Notes: generated from the letters alone by a model not told the origin. DNA of 64,000 nucleotides from Coenobita brevimanus (GCA_032717465.1 CM064732.1:30923638-30987637), one strand, 5' to 3'; positions 13,019-23,261 are shown, numbered from the stretch's first letter. Program-made: numbers and translations.

Positions 13019-13720
13019 TTATAAGTGAAGCACGTTCACGAATAAGTCGCCGACAGCGCAGGATGGTAAATCACAGATGTCACAGTGCGGTGGGAATTGT
13101 CTTTCCATATAAGGTTTCATATGCGTTAATTTGATGACATTAAGCTGTAAGCGAGCCAATACTTTTTCTTCAAGGCGACTGGGACGGTTGGCAGTGTCCC
13201 AGTCGCCCAGGTACGGCTTACACATTGGAATATTTAGTCTGGTCCACTGACCTTGCCACAGAAGATTTACTGATTTCTTTCTGAGAGAGAGACTCGACCG
13301 TAGATGACGAGGAACGTCCCAAGTCTCCTCAAGCTCTACAGCCGACTTTGCAAGTAAGTCAGCCTGCTCATTGCCATAGATACGACAATGACCAGGCACC
13401 CAGATCAGCGTGAGTGACTTGTTGCATGAATGCAACTTATTAATGATGTGGCCCTGGATCTTGTGTGAGTTCGTAGTGCCAGATGCAATTAAATGAAGGG
13501 CTGATTTTGAGTCTGAAAATATGACAAATGAGTCATGCCGAGAATTGAGAGCATAGTCTATGGCTTTGTCAATAGCAAAAAGTTCGGAGGTAAACACAGA
13601 TGTATAAGTCGGCAACTGATACATGATGGCACATTCAGCCGACCACACACTAGCACCCACACATTCACTCGACTTGGAGCTGTCGGTGTACAATTGGTGG
13701 GACCCCAAGTGATGAACGAT
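13019..13720 (-). pseudogene. LINE-A RNase H domain and C-terminus
   Basis: 229-residue minus frame with the RNase H core: 'LYTDSSKSSECVGASVW' (first Asp), 'TSELFAIDKAIDYAL' (Glu), 'FSDSKSALHLI' (second Asp) and 'LIWVPGHCRIYGNEQADLL' (His/Asp region). RNase H removes the RNA strand during target-primed reverse transcription; among LINEs it marks the I/R1/Tad-type groups. The frame is cut at its upstream side by the RTE-2 insertion. Confidence 0.9.
13711..13720. repeat. Target-site duplication of RTE-2 (left)
   Basis: 'gatgaacgat', repeated exactly at 14288-14297 on the other side of the RTE-2 insertion. Confidence 0.85.
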
Positions 13721-14287
13721 CTATCTATCTATCTATATACCTGGGCTGCTTCCCCCAAGGAAAGGGAGGTAGCCGAGACAGGACGACTCATTCTCCATTT
13801 ACTCATCCATTCAAACACATTCATTCGCATCTTAGCCCCAAAGGGGAGAACGGACAGATCCTCACCGCACCACACCGCACATGGGTCAACTGGGCAATGC
13901 AATCAGTGACATCCGCAGCAGGGCCCGACAGCAGAACTGGTTTACCCCTGCCACATCATAACAGACCCATCCCCTTACCCGCACCTGACCTGACTAGCTG
14001 ATCAGACCAAATGCGGGAGAATATCCCCTCACGGCTGCGTCATCACTTATTCATTCACAATTTCTCTCCATTTATTTCTGTCACGCACAGCCACTCTTCC
14101 TTGCTCAACAGACATCCCTCTCGCATCCAGCGCTCTCTTCACACTGTCCATCCATCCTATTCGTGGTCTTCCTCTCAGCCTTACACCTCTCACATCAGAT
14201 CTAGTTATCTTTTTCACCAATCGCTCATTATCCATTCTCTCCATATGCCCAAACCATTGCAACACCCTCTGCTCAACTCTACCATCT
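13721..14287 (-). mobile_element. RTE-2, 5'-truncated insertion in LINE-A
   Basis: A 567-bp minus-strand insertion between perfect 10-bp duplications. It encodes the last ~70 residues of an RTE-like ORF2 (14047-14265: 'MLQWFGHMERMDNERLVKK' then 'RGRPRIGWMDSVKRAL'), then a ~280-bp 3' UTR and a (TAGA)n tail at 13721-13737. Short 5'-truncated copies with short tandem tails are typical of RTE-type LINEs. Removing it restores the LINE-A frame between RT and RNase H. Confidence 0.9.
14047..14265 (-). pseudogene. RTE-2 ORF2 C-terminal fragment
   Basis: 72 residues carrying the RTE-type C-terminal signature 'QWFGHMERM' and 'RGRPRIGW'. Similar signatures are in RTE-1 ('RWFGHVERM'), RTE-3 and RTE-4 in this window. 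The catalytic domains are absent because of 5' truncation. Confidence 0.85.
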
Positions 14288-14297
14288 GATGAACGAT
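14288..14297. repeat. Target-site duplication of RTE-2 (right)
   Basis: Second copy of 'gatgaacgat' (first at 13711-13720). Confidence 0.85.
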
Positions 14298-16122
14298 GAT
14301 ATTACGAAACAAGTGGTAGACCTCCGTCTCCGATGCCGTGGTCTTAGGTGCTGGGAGCCATGTTACATCAATGGTAAAGCCGGGTGGCTTCCAAGGCGCT
14401 ATATTTTTAAGTACCAACTTGTCACAGTCACTGAGGTCCATGCCGAGCTCCTGGGTTAGTAAGTGGAGGTGAATGTCAAGTGGTCGACGCACCCCCCACA
14501 TAAGATGGTGGTGTTGACACAGGGGGGTACAGGCCACATTGCCGATATTACTTTTTCTCATTGTCTGCACACCGTAGGACAGGGCCAGATGGTCTCGGCG
14601 AATACAGAGGGGAGGCACATTCACCTCCACTTCCATTTGAGCTACACGTGTACACCAGATGGCTCCAAGACACATTTGCAAACATTTATTCTGTAACACA
14701 TCCACCCTCCTCAATGTGGCATCGGATGCCGAGCCATACACCTGTGCGCCATAGTTTAGTTTCGATCTAATAAGGAACTTAAACACCATTAATAAAGATT
14801 TTCTGTCAGCTTCCCATGTATTACCCACTAGGTACTTGAGGACATTTACTGGTTTATCACAATGAGCAAGCAAATTATTAATTGAATTTTAAAGTTCAAA
14901 CGATGATCAAAATGTAGGCCCAATAACTTTACAGAATTTTGAAAAGGTACTGCCTGATTATCCAAAGTTAGGCACAAATTAGGTACGTTATGAGTCGTAA
15001 AAGCTACAGCGGCACACTTAGGGACGGAAAACTTTAATCCCCACTGCAAGGCCCATTGGTGGACGGAGTCAAGGGCTGCTTGAATCCGCCCAGCTGAAAA
15101 TTGTGCATTATGGGAAGAGTGCCATATTGCACAATGTCAGCATAGAGCGAGTATTCAAGATTCCTTGGGATGGGAGCTGATTACAGAGTATCATTGATCA
15201 TAATACTAAATAAAGTGGGACTAAAGCACACTTCCCTGTGGCACCCCGTTTTCCTGGATAAATATATCCGATGTTATGTTACGGGGCAATTTGACAGAGA
15301 AAGTCCTGTCCCTTAAGAAATTTTAAATAAAAATAGACAAATTTCTGCTTAAACCATAGGCATAGAGTTTCATTAGTATACCGTGTCGCCATGTCATGTC
15401 ATAGGCTTTATGGATGTCCAAGAACATCCCTATCATGAATTCTTTATTGGCAAATGCCTTTGCAATACAATGCTCCAATTCATTAACTGATCTAGTGAAA
15501 AACATGGTTGATCATTTAACAAATTCTTCAATTCTAAAACAAAAAGAAGCCAATTATTAACTATACGTTCCATGACCTTACACAGACAAGAAATCAACAC
15601 AATAGGACGAAATGAAGTGGGATTCATAAGACGACCAGCCTTTTTGGATATTAGTAAGACATGTGCAAAGTGCCATGAGTTTGGGAACGTTTGAGACGCC
15701 CAAATCTCATTGTACAACGCTAACATCTTAATCAGGTTGTCCTGATTAAGATGCTGGATCATACCGTATGTGACGGTGTCTGGTCCAGGGCTGCTGTCTT
15801 TACAGGATTTAAGGGCAAGGAGCAGTTCATCTAGCGGAAACTCTTGCTTGTACAGGCAGTCTACGTCTTCTGTGGCAAAGTCTATCATCTGTAGCTCAGC
15901 TGTGTGTTTATGATGTTGAAATCGCGGATTATAAATGGCTGAGCTACTTACATGAGAAAAAATCCTGGTGAGGATGTTAGCAACGTCCACGGGATCGTCA
16001 TAAATGGTGTTGTTCACCTGCAGGGTGGTCACAGGGATGTTTGGGCATTTATTATTTAATATTTTAATAGTGGACCAGACATTAGTGAGTGGAGTTGATC
16101 GATTCACTGTGGACACAGTCAC
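14298..16122 (-). pseudogene. LINE-A reverse transcriptase, frameshifted
   Basis: Pieces in order on minus: 15433-16122 ('KSCKDSSPGPDTVTYGM', 'FRPIVLISCLCKVMERIV'), 15323-15505 with motif A ('FLDIHKAYDMTWRHGIL'), an unlisted stretch with motif B ('NGVPQGSVL') near 15240, then motif C. The normal YADD box here reads Tyr-Ala-Asp followed by a one-base loss (around 15136), which destroys the second Asp and the frame. 14846-15049 and 14214-14873 hold the thumb ('LLGLHFDHRLNF') and a His/Cys-containing C-terminal region. At least four frame changes; non-functional. Confidence 0.88.
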
Positions 16123-16550
16123 GTTTCACCCTTCTTATTATTCTCCTTGCCTCAGCTAGTGCCTGTTTGTATGCAATAAAATTTTCCTCCGTAGGCTGAC
16201 CATCAAAAATCCTATATCTCGTATTGCATTTCCTTAATGCTTGTTGGCAATCCGGTGTCCACCAATGTGCTCTATGCTTCGCATGAACTGTAGAAGTCTT
16301 GGGAATAGCAGCCTCAGCCGCTTGTATTATGGAATTAGTTACATTTTCGGCCTTAACATCTATGGTCTCCCCAGATATATCTAAATTGGCGATCCTTGAG
16401 AAGGATCCCCAGTCTGCTTTCTTATAGTTAAGTTTTTGAGGTGGAGGGTATGAAACAATGTCGCATGTATAAGAAAGACAAATGGGTAAATGATCACTTC
16501 CCAAGGAATCGTCATAAGGGTCCCACGAGAAATCTTGATATATACCAGGG
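16082..16550 (-). pseudogene. LINE-A endonuclease C-terminal half and linker
   Basis: 158-residue minus frame starting just after the insertion junction. 'GSDHLPICLS' is the terminal Ser-Asp-His motif of APE-type endonucleases, followed by a Lys/Arg/Trp-rich linker towards RT ('RAHWWTPDCQQALRKCN'). Its N-terminal half is displaced to 19944-20480 by RTE-1. Confidence 0.9.
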
Positions 16551-16557
16551 GAGGCCA
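16551..16557. repeat. Target-site duplication of RTE-1 (left)
   Basis: 'gaggcca', repeated at 19937-19943. Joining the flanks at this heptamer restores continuous endonuclease similarity in LINE-A (a one-base frame slip lies just upstream). Confidence 0.8.
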
Positions 16558-16812
16558 ATAGAGAGGGGCCTGAACCTGGGAGTAGCGCCCCAAGAGGCTG
16601 CCCTATCAGTGGGTGTATAATGGTGGGATAGTTGCAGTGCCAAGACGCGCTTGGAGGGTGTCCCTGCAGCTGTCCTGGCAGGGTGCCCCGAGGCCACTAC
16701 CACAGCCACTGGTAAGCTGGTGGGCTAGGGGTCCCAGATCCATTGCCTGGACCTGGGATTGTGCAGTGAGTGGGACCTGTGCTGTGTCTGTCTCCATTTA
16801 TTAATACTGAAG
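16558..16812 (+). promoter_or_regulatory. RTE-1 5' leader (presumed internal promoter)
   Basis: GC-rich, no domain-bearing frame, lies between the target duplication and the first good ATG. In LINEs this region normally contains the internal promoter; nothing in the sequence proves it here. Confidence 0.4.
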
Positions 16813-17232
16813 ATGACAAAACAAAAAAGGTTTCAAAGCAAGCCTGAGGACAGTAAATCACCCATGGGGATGAGGGTGGGTTCATGGAATGTGGGAAGTT
16901 TGAGGGGAAGAGCAGGGGAAGTCGTTGAGGCATTCAGTAGGAGGTGGGTGGATGTGGCGTGTTTGCAGGAAGTCCGGTACAGGGGTGGATCAGCCAGAAA
17001 GATTGTTGGGAAGGACTGTTGCTATAAGTTGTTTTGGCAGGGGGGGACAGACGGATATGGAGGTGTTGGTGTGATGGTTGCGGAGAAATGGGTGGAATAT
17101 GTTATGAATGTTTTGAGAGTAAGCGATAGGATATTGGTAGTGAAAATTCTGTTGGGAAGAAAGATAGCTGTGATTATATCGGCATATGCTCCACAGGCAG
17201 GATTGGATGAATCAGAGAAAGGTAGATTTTAG
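16813..17232 (+). CDS. RTE-1 ORF2, APE endonuclease N-terminal part (ends at premature TAG)
   Basis: I place the start at the ATG of 16813, 54 nt before the endonuclease core, because the frame further upstream lies in leader-like sequence. Core motifs: 'GSWNVGSLRG' (Asn-containing first motif), 'VDVACLQEVRY' (catalytic Glu) and 'VIISAYAPQ'. The frame ends at TAG 17230-17232 in 'GRF*DDLI', where a Trp is usual, so a single TGG-to-TAG change is likely. The next piece continues in the same frame. Confidence 0.88.
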   Translation: MTKQKRFQSKPEDSKSPMGMRVGSWNVGSLRGRAGEVVEAFSRRWVDVACLQEVRYRGGSARKIVGKDCCYKLFWQGGTDGYGGVGVMVAEKWVEYVMNVLRVSDRILVVKILLGRKIAVIISAYAPQAGLDESEKGRF

Positions 17233-17250
17233 GATGATTTAATACGTGTA

Positions 17251-19878
17251 GTGGGTGGTATGCGGGATGATGAGATAGTGATTTTGGGAGGGGACTTAAA
17301 TGGTCATGTAGGTGAAGCAGCACAAGGTTATGAAGGAGTGCATGGGGGATGTGCATATAGTCTAAGGAATGCAGAAGGGGAAAGGATACTCGAGTTTGGG
17401 GAGGCAACGGACATGATTGTGTGCAACACATATTTTAGGAAAAGAGACAGTAGGTTAATTACATATGAGTCTGGGGGAAATAGCAGTCAGATAGATTATT
17501 TTCTGGTTAGGAGGGCCGATAGGAGGTTAGTGAGGGATGTTAAAATTATAGGAAGTAAGGAGTGTGTGCAGCAGCACAAACTATTGATTTGTGATATGGT
17601 GCTTAAAGAACAAGTGATGAAAAAGAGGACTTATGTACCTAGGAGGAAAATATGGAAGCTGAAAAACCAAGTAGTAAGGGATGCCTTCTATAGCGAGTTG
17701 AGGAGAGTGGTGGCTGAACAGGGAGCTGTAGACAGAGGCGTTAATGAACAGTACAGAGCCCTCAAGAACAATTTCTTGAGAGTTACTGATGTAACATGCG
17801 GCTGGACAAGAGGACCACCAAGACATAAAGTAACTTGGTGGTGGGATGAGGGTGTAGAAGCTGCAATTAAGGAGAAAAGAAGGCTTTTCCGGGAATGGAA
17901 GAAGGGTGGTAGCAAAGAGGAATATTTGGCTGCCAAGCGTAGGGCTAGGAGAGAGGTATACAGCGCAAAGTCCGAGTCACAGAGACAATTACTTGATAAC
18001 CTAAATCATGGGGAAAGGAAAAATATATTTAGGGTGGCAGGTCAGGTGAAGAGGGATAATCGGGATATCATAGGTGAGCAGTGTGTGAAGAATGATGAAG
18101 GAAGGGTAGTGGTGAACAGTGAGGATATTAAAGATGCATGGAGAGAGCATTATAACCGGTTGTTGAATGAGGAGTTTGACTGGGACAGGGAAGGTTTGGA
18201 GCCAGCCGATCCAGTGTCTGGCCCTTGGCCTTTGATTGATACTGCTACTGTGAGTGAGGCAATAGGCAGGATGAGGGTGGGGAAGGCAGCAGGTGTGTCT
18301 GGGTTGACTGCCGAAATGTTGAAGGCCTCAGGCGATATAGGGGTGAGTTTAGTCACTGACTTGATAAATAGGATTATTTATGAGTGTGTTGTCCCAGATG
18401 ATTGGCTGAAGAGTGTAATTGTAAATGTGTATAAAGGGAAGGGTGATGCCCTGGAAAGAGGAAATTATAGAGGTATAAAGCTTTTAGATCAGATAATGAA
18501 GGTAATGGAGAGAGTTTTAGAAGGTATGATTAGAGAAAGAGTGCATATTGATGAGATGCAGTTTGGGTTTATGCCAGGTAGGGGGACCACTGATGCCATA
18601 TTCATTGTTCGACAGCTTCAGGAAAAATATATTGGTAGGAGAAGGGATCTTTATTTTGTTTTTGTTGATTTGGAAAAGGCCTTTGACAGAGTCCCTAGAG
18701 AGGTGGTGAAGTGGGCAATGAGAAAGCTTGGCTTGGAGGAGTGGCTGGTTAGGGTGGTTATGGCCATGTATGTGGGTGCTCACACCCAGGTGAGAGTGAA
18801 TGGAGATTTAAGTGATGAGTTTTCCGTGACTGTTGGTGTGCATCAGGGGTCAGTCTTGAGTCCCATGTTGTTTATCATGGTACTTGAAGCCCTTTCACGT
18901 GACTTTAGAAACGGACTCCCGTGGGAGTTGTTGTATGCTGATGATTTGGTGTTGATTGCAGAGAATGAAAGGGAGGCGGAGGAAAGGTTTAGGAAGTGGA
19001 GAGATGGTATGGGGCAAAAGGGTTTAAGGGTAAATGCAGATAAAACAAAAGTGATGATATCTAGGGTTGGTGACGGTACTGTCAAAGACGAGGGAGAGTG
19101 GCCATGTGCAGTTTGCCACAAGGGCGTGGGAAGTAATTCCATCTTGTGCGGTGTGTGTGATAAATGGGTGCATACGAGATGTAGTGGTATCAGAGGTAGA
19201 CTGCGAGATAATGCTGATTTTATGTGTACAGCGTGCCGGGGTGAGCAGGTGGACATCGTCAGACGTGAAAGGATTGAACTTGCTGGTGAATCTCTTGAGT
19301 GTGTGGAAGAGTTTTGTTATTTGGGAGACATGTTGTGTGCTGGAGGTGGGGCTGGAGCTAGCTCTGTGGCTAGGGTAAGAAGTGGTTGGAAGAAGTTCAG
19401 GGAGCTCTTGCCTCTCCTGACACTGAGAGGGCTCTCCCTACGTGCTAAGGGGTCTTTGCATGCAGCATGTGTTAGGAGTGTAATGCTGTATGGCAGTGAG
19501 ACCTGGGCAGTGAAGGAGGAAGACATTCGCCGGCTCAGACGTACAGAAATGACAATGATTAGGTGGATGTGCAGTGCGTCCCTGCGTCCAAGGCCTGGAG
19601 GGGCTGGGTTTACAATGGAAGAGTTGAGAGGTAGGATGGGACTGGAGTGTATTGATGTTGTGATGAGGAGAGGTAGATTGAGGTGGTTTGGACATGTGGA
19701 GAGGATGGGGGATGATAATTGGGTGAGGAAGGTGAGAAGTGTTAATACTGGGGGTGGGGTTATAAGGGGTAGACCGAGAAAGACATGGGACGAAGTCGTT
19801 AAGTATGACCTTAGGGTTAAGGGACTGAACAGGGAGGCTGCAATGGATCGTGCAGCGTGGAGAGCCGCCATTAGGTGA
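17251..19878 (+). CDS. RTE-1 ORF2, endonuclease C-half, RT, PHD finger, C-terminus
   Basis: 875 residues. ~12-22 'ILGGDLNGHVG' and ~80 'QIDYFLV' complete the endonuclease. RT: 'AAGVSGLTAEMLKASG', 'NYRGIKLLDQIMKVME', motif A 'FVDLEKAFDRV', motif B 'GVHQGSVLSPMLF', and intact motif C 'LLYADDLVLI' (~560). Residues ~618-665 form a Cys4-His-Cys3 finger (CxxC ... CxxC ... WVHxxC ... CxxC) between the palm and the 'CVEEFCYLGDML' thumb motif. The end carries 'LRWFGHVERM' and 'RGRPRKTWDEV'. The protein would nick DNA and copy its own RNA. Same frame as 16813-17232; only that stop separates them. Confidence 0.9.
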   Translation: MGGMRDDEIVILGGDLNGHVGEAAQGYEGVHGGCAYSLRNAEGERILEFGEATDMIVCNTYFRKRDSRLITYESGGNSSQIDYFLVRRADRRLVRDVKIIGSKECVQQHKLLICDMVLKEQVMKKRTYVPRRKIWKLKNQVVRDAFYSELRRVVAEQGAVDRGVNEQYRALKNNFLRVTDVTCGWTRGPPRHKVTWWWDEGVEAAIKEKRRLFREWKKGGSKEEYLAAKRRARREVYSAKSESQRQLLDNLNHGERKNIFRVAGQVKRDNRDIIGEQCVKNDEGRVVVNSEDIKDAWREHYNRLLNEEFDWDREGLEPADPVSGPWPLIDTATVSEAIGRMRVGKAAGVSGLTAEMLKASGDIGVSLVTDLINRIIYECVVPDDWLKSVIVNVYKGKGDALERGNYRGIKLLDQIMKVMERVLEGMIRERVHIDEMQFGFMPGRGTTDAIFIVRQLQEKYIGRRRDLYFVFVDLEKAFDRVPREVVKWAMRKLGLEEWLVRVVMAMYVGAHTQVRVNGDLSDEFSVTVGVHQGSVLSPMLFIMVLEALSRDFRNGLPWELLYADDLVLIAENEREAEERFRKWRDGMGQKGLRVNADKTKVMISRVGDGTVKDEGEWPCAVCHKGVGSNSILCGVCDKWVHTRCSGIRGRLRDNADFMCTACRGEQVDIVRRERIELAGESLECVEEFCYLGDMLCAGGGAGASSVARVRSGWKKFRELLPLLTLRGLSLRAKGSLHAACVRSVMLYGSETWAVKEEDIRRLRRTEMTMIRWMCSASLRPRPGGAGFTMEELRGRMGLECIDVVMRRGRLRWFGHVERMGDDNWVRKVRSVNTGGGVIRGRPRKTWDEVVKYDLRVKGLNREAAMDRAAWRAAIR

Positions 19879-19936
19879 CCAAGGCCGACACATGCAAGCA
19901 TGTTGGAGCCTTTAAAAACGAAAACGAAACGAAAAC

Positions 19937-19943
19937 GAGGCCA
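19937..19943. repeat. Target-site duplication of RTE-1 (right)
   Basis: 'gaggcca', directly after the 'aaaacg'-type tail; partner of 16551-16557. Confidence 0.8.
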
Positions 19944-20480
19944 GAGATAAGTCACTGGCTGAAAAGTTACAGTACGATTATCTACACGAGCCGCTCTACC
20001 ATCGTTCAGAAGACAGAGGTTGGACTGTAGTATTAGGGTGGCTACTTGCTCCCCACGATCATTGATCCTCTAGCTGTCCCACTGATAGTGATGGGTGTTA
20101 AAGTCGCCTAACACTAACTTATTCCCAGGCAGATGTTCAAATAGTGAGTTCAAAGCATCACTATCAATGGGGCCATGTGGAGGACAGTACAGAGAGCAAA
20201 TAGACAGATACATGTTATTAAATTTTACTCTGCACGCCACAGCTTCCAGAGTAGAATTTAGAATCACTTCCGTTTGTGGGTGTGATTTGTGTGTGTATAT
20301 GGCGACTCCATGACCTTCATATCTTCTATACGAGTGGTAGTGTTTGAACTGTGGAGGATCAGGATGATCCTCCAGGCACATCTCCTGTAAACAGACAACG
20401 TCTGGCCTGTGTATGGAAAGCGAGATTGCTATATTTTGTAACTTATTCCCAAGAGCCCTACAATTCCACTGTAACACAGT
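19944..20480 (-). pseudogene. LINE-A endonuclease N-terminal half
   Basis: Minus frame 20070-20477 has 'LQWNCRALGNKLQNI' (first motif), 'PDVVCLQEMCLED' (catalytic Glu) and 'LVLGDFNTHHYQW' (GDFN motif with Asp and Asn). A TAG at 20070 is followed by continuing similarity ('GEQVATLILQSNLCLLNDG') to the RTE-1 junction. The matching C-terminal half is at 16082-16550. Confidence 0.9.
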
Positions 20481-20541
20481 GAATGCAGAAGTTTAAGATT
20501 TATGAGGGTGGCCAGTGTGCTTAGTTTTTTATATGCCCCCC

Positions 20542-21168
20542 TCAGCCGGGCGAGTGGCTACCAGGGGACCTTTCCCAGTGCTTGCAGGTGGAAACCTCCA
20601 TACTTTTCTCAGTGATTAGGCTCCCAGACTCCAACAAGGAAGAGCTACCCTTTCTCTCCCTCACTGGACCAGGAGCAGGAAGGACATGAGGACGTGCCGA
20701 CTTGCTAAGAGTGGTCAAATTAATCTTATCAGACTTGTTGGACTTCTGTTTTTGCTGCACCGACTGCGAGGGAGCCACGGCAGCCCGAGAGTAGGAAGTA
20801 ATGACAGGAATGTGTGTAAGAGAGTTGGAGCATACAGGAGGGCGAGATTGAGAGGTAGGGTGTGGGGCATGAGGAGCGAAAGTAAGGTCAGTCTGCGTCC
20901 CCACGGTGCACATCCCAGGACGGGACAGAACCGCCAATACATAGGAGACATTAGGCTTGGGAGTTGCATGCAACTCCTTCACCTTCTTCCTAGCATCGTA
21001 AAAGGATATGCCCTCAGTCACTTTCACTGTGCAGACCTCCTTCTCCTCCTTCCACTTGGGGCAAATCCTAGAGGAAGTGGAGTGAGCACCCTGGCAGTGA
21101 AAGCAACACTCAGTTTCTGATGTACAGTGTTCAGCAGAATGTCCTACAGCCGTGCACTTGCCACACAC
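20542..21168 (-). pseudogene. LINE-A ORF1 (gag-like), C-terminal part
   Basis: Starts with zinc knuckles 2 and 3: 'CGKCTAVGHSAEHC' (CX2CX4HX4C) and 'CFHCQGAHSTSSRIC' (CX2CX3HX6C), followed by a Lys-rich segment and a Ser/Pro-rich tail. Three-knuckle gag proteins that bind element RNA are typical of I- and Jockey-group ORF1. Same frame as 21181-21621, separated by one TGA. Confidence 0.88.
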
Positions 21169-21180
21169 GAAGTTGGAAGC

Positions 21181-21720
21181 TCAACAAGTCTTTTCATGAT
21201 GCCCATAAATCTGGCAATTTAAGCAACGAAGAGGGTTTGGAATGTAAGGTCTGACGTTAACAATTTCGTTGCCAATTTTAACGCTGGACGGTAATGAAAC
21301 TTTGCCAAAGGTCAAGATAACAGTTGCAGCTCTTGTCCTCCTGCCCTCCGAGTATCTAGTGATAAACCGACCTTCTATAACATCCTGCTGAGCAGGTTCC
21401 TGTACGATTTCTTTCTCCTCCATAACCACAAGATCCCTGCAGGTGATGACACCCCTGCAGGAATTCATGGAGTGAGTGATCGTGGTCTCAACATCATAAC
21501 AATGGAACTTGCTCAGTTTAAGCAGAACCTTTACGTGGGCTGAATTCATAGTTTTTACGAGAAGGTCTCCACTCGCAAGTTTTTTCACTTGTTCCACCTC
21601 TCTTGCACACCCATCAATCACCTTCTTGATGATGAAGGGATTGAGGCTGGACAGGGGAGTGGAAGCAACTGCATGAATCTGTGCAAATGAAGCATTTTTT
21701 ATATTAATGTCAAGACGGGC
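21181..21720 (-). pseudogene. LINE-A ORF1 (gag-like), N-terminal part
   Basis: Carries an RRM-like region ('VKTMNSAHVKVLLKL') and the first knuckle 'CLNCQIYGHHEKTC' (CX2CX4HX4C) just before an in-frame TGA at 21181-21183. The frame stays open upstream of 21621 to about 21870, so the true start was not determined. Confidence 0.85.
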
Positions 21721-22687
21721 ACGTGTCTGGGGCCTTTCAGTCTGGGGACAGTCCGTCCATGAGACAGTTGAGGGTCGGTCAAGACTACCTCCAGGCAGTA
21801 GGGGCGTCCACCATAGTTACCACTTCCCCCTTGCGGGAAAAGTGAGAAGAAGGAGAAAAACGAACAAGGGACAAAGTACCCGGGGAAGACACACCTAGTC
21901 TGAGATTACCCTCTCAAACCACTCTCGGGAGGCCGCACCTGTGTATAACTCATACCCCAGAGCAATCAGTGGGGGGTACACTCCAGAGGTGAGTAAGCAA
22001 AGGCAATCTCAGTAAATAAATATAGACACCTACTAGATCTTAGATCTCTACTGGGGCTGGGAGGAAGATTAGAACTAGCTAACCTAACTTTATTGTCGTT
22101 AAGTCAAAAAAAAACTATTGCCGGTAGGGCAACCCTAGAATGATAGAGGAGAGTCAGAAAAACACGTCTGCACTCCCCACGATCATACATAAAAATCCTC
22201 TGGCAACTCTGACTTGTAACTGGAAAAAAAAAAAAAAAAAAAAACGAGACGCACTGAGAACTTTCCAGCAATTCCTATCTAGCAACTCCCACTTCTCAAC
22301 AATACTATTAAGAGGTATGGCAAAGCTTACTGATTGGGGTTACATTATGAATTGGCATTTTTTTTTTTTTCCACCTTTTTACCCTTCAGTGTTGACATTG
22401 TACACTGGGTCACAAAACTATCGGTGCACAGGGGGTCCGATGCTATCGAAAACATTCAAACAACCGCTGTACATTACCAACAACTAATTATGTATTAACA
22501 ATGTCTGTTTATGTAAACATAACATTTGCAATGTTTGCAAGAAGACATTGCTGGTTGGCGATATAATAACACCTCCCGACGTCAGGGCTACAAGCGTATG
22601 GTAGGTCGGACACTAATATTTCAGTGACCTTCGTTTTGTGTTCCCAAATGTTTCACGCATATCGTGCACCATACTTTTGTGACCCAT
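21721..22687. other. LINE-A leader region then unassigned sequence
   Basis: To about 22000 probably the LINE-A 5' leader. Beyond it a 23-A run (22224-22243), a T run near 22359-22371, and no coding or repeat signal I recognise. Confidence 0.4.
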
Positions 22688-23261
22688 TGTACATGAAGGT
22701 ACTCTAGGGTAACCGAAGTCCTTGTGCCAAATATAAATGACCTTGACCTATTTTTGAAGGTCATATATTCATCTTTATTCAAAAAATTGCATATATGAAA
22801 TTGAAATATCTCAGAAAACTGAGATAGATATTTGGTTGGAATTCCTTTGATAACAATTTTTACTGAATAATTTTGCCTTAATATTTTGCATTTAACCCAA
22901 TAGAAAGTGCTGAATTCAAATCTGCTCATTTTTTTTCATTGCAACACGTTGTAGAGAAAACCATATAAGCTTTGAAGCTGTAACACTCCAGATACATAGC
23001 TGTGGTCCCTCTTGTGATCCGAACCGAAAATAGTTACAGTTAAATATGCAGTTAGTCAATTATGGAGATAACAGTAAAATATACACATGCAGTCTTCAAC
23101 ACCTTTTGTCTTCAGATTCTGTTGATGTTATACAAGAAGTTACCTTATGGTCTTCAGATCTTGTTTGTTACACTTCTTCTACTTTCCTTGTTCGTTCACC
23201 ACCACAGGGCAAAGCTTTATCACTGTGGCTACGCAATAGGGATGGGTACAGTGACTAGTTA
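22688..23261 (+). repeat. R1 dispersed repeat, copy E
   Basis: Begins inside R1 at 'catgaaggtactctagggta' (head missing) and runs through 'aaatataaatgaccttgacc' to 'gcaaagctttatcactgtgg' and 'acagtgactagttag'. It is directly followed by R2, as in the 6.7-7.7 kb region. Confidence 0.75.

Larger units (their letters stand above)
16558..19936 (+). mobile_element. RTE-1: near-intact RTE-like LINE with PHD finger
   Basis: Plus-strand element of 3.4 kb between 7-bp direct repeats, nested in the LINE-A endonuclease. It has a ~255-bp GC-rich leader (16558-16812), one long ORF (16813-19878) with a single in-frame stop at 17230, a very short 3' UTR and a tail of 'aaaacg' type repeats (19914-19936). 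There is no separate gag ORF, as in many RTE elements. It is the youngest-looking autonomous element in the window. Confidence 0.88.

Noticed and set aside
13535..13909. 124-residue plus frame
   Set aside because: Antisense shadow of LINE-A RNase H and of the RTE-2 3' UTR.
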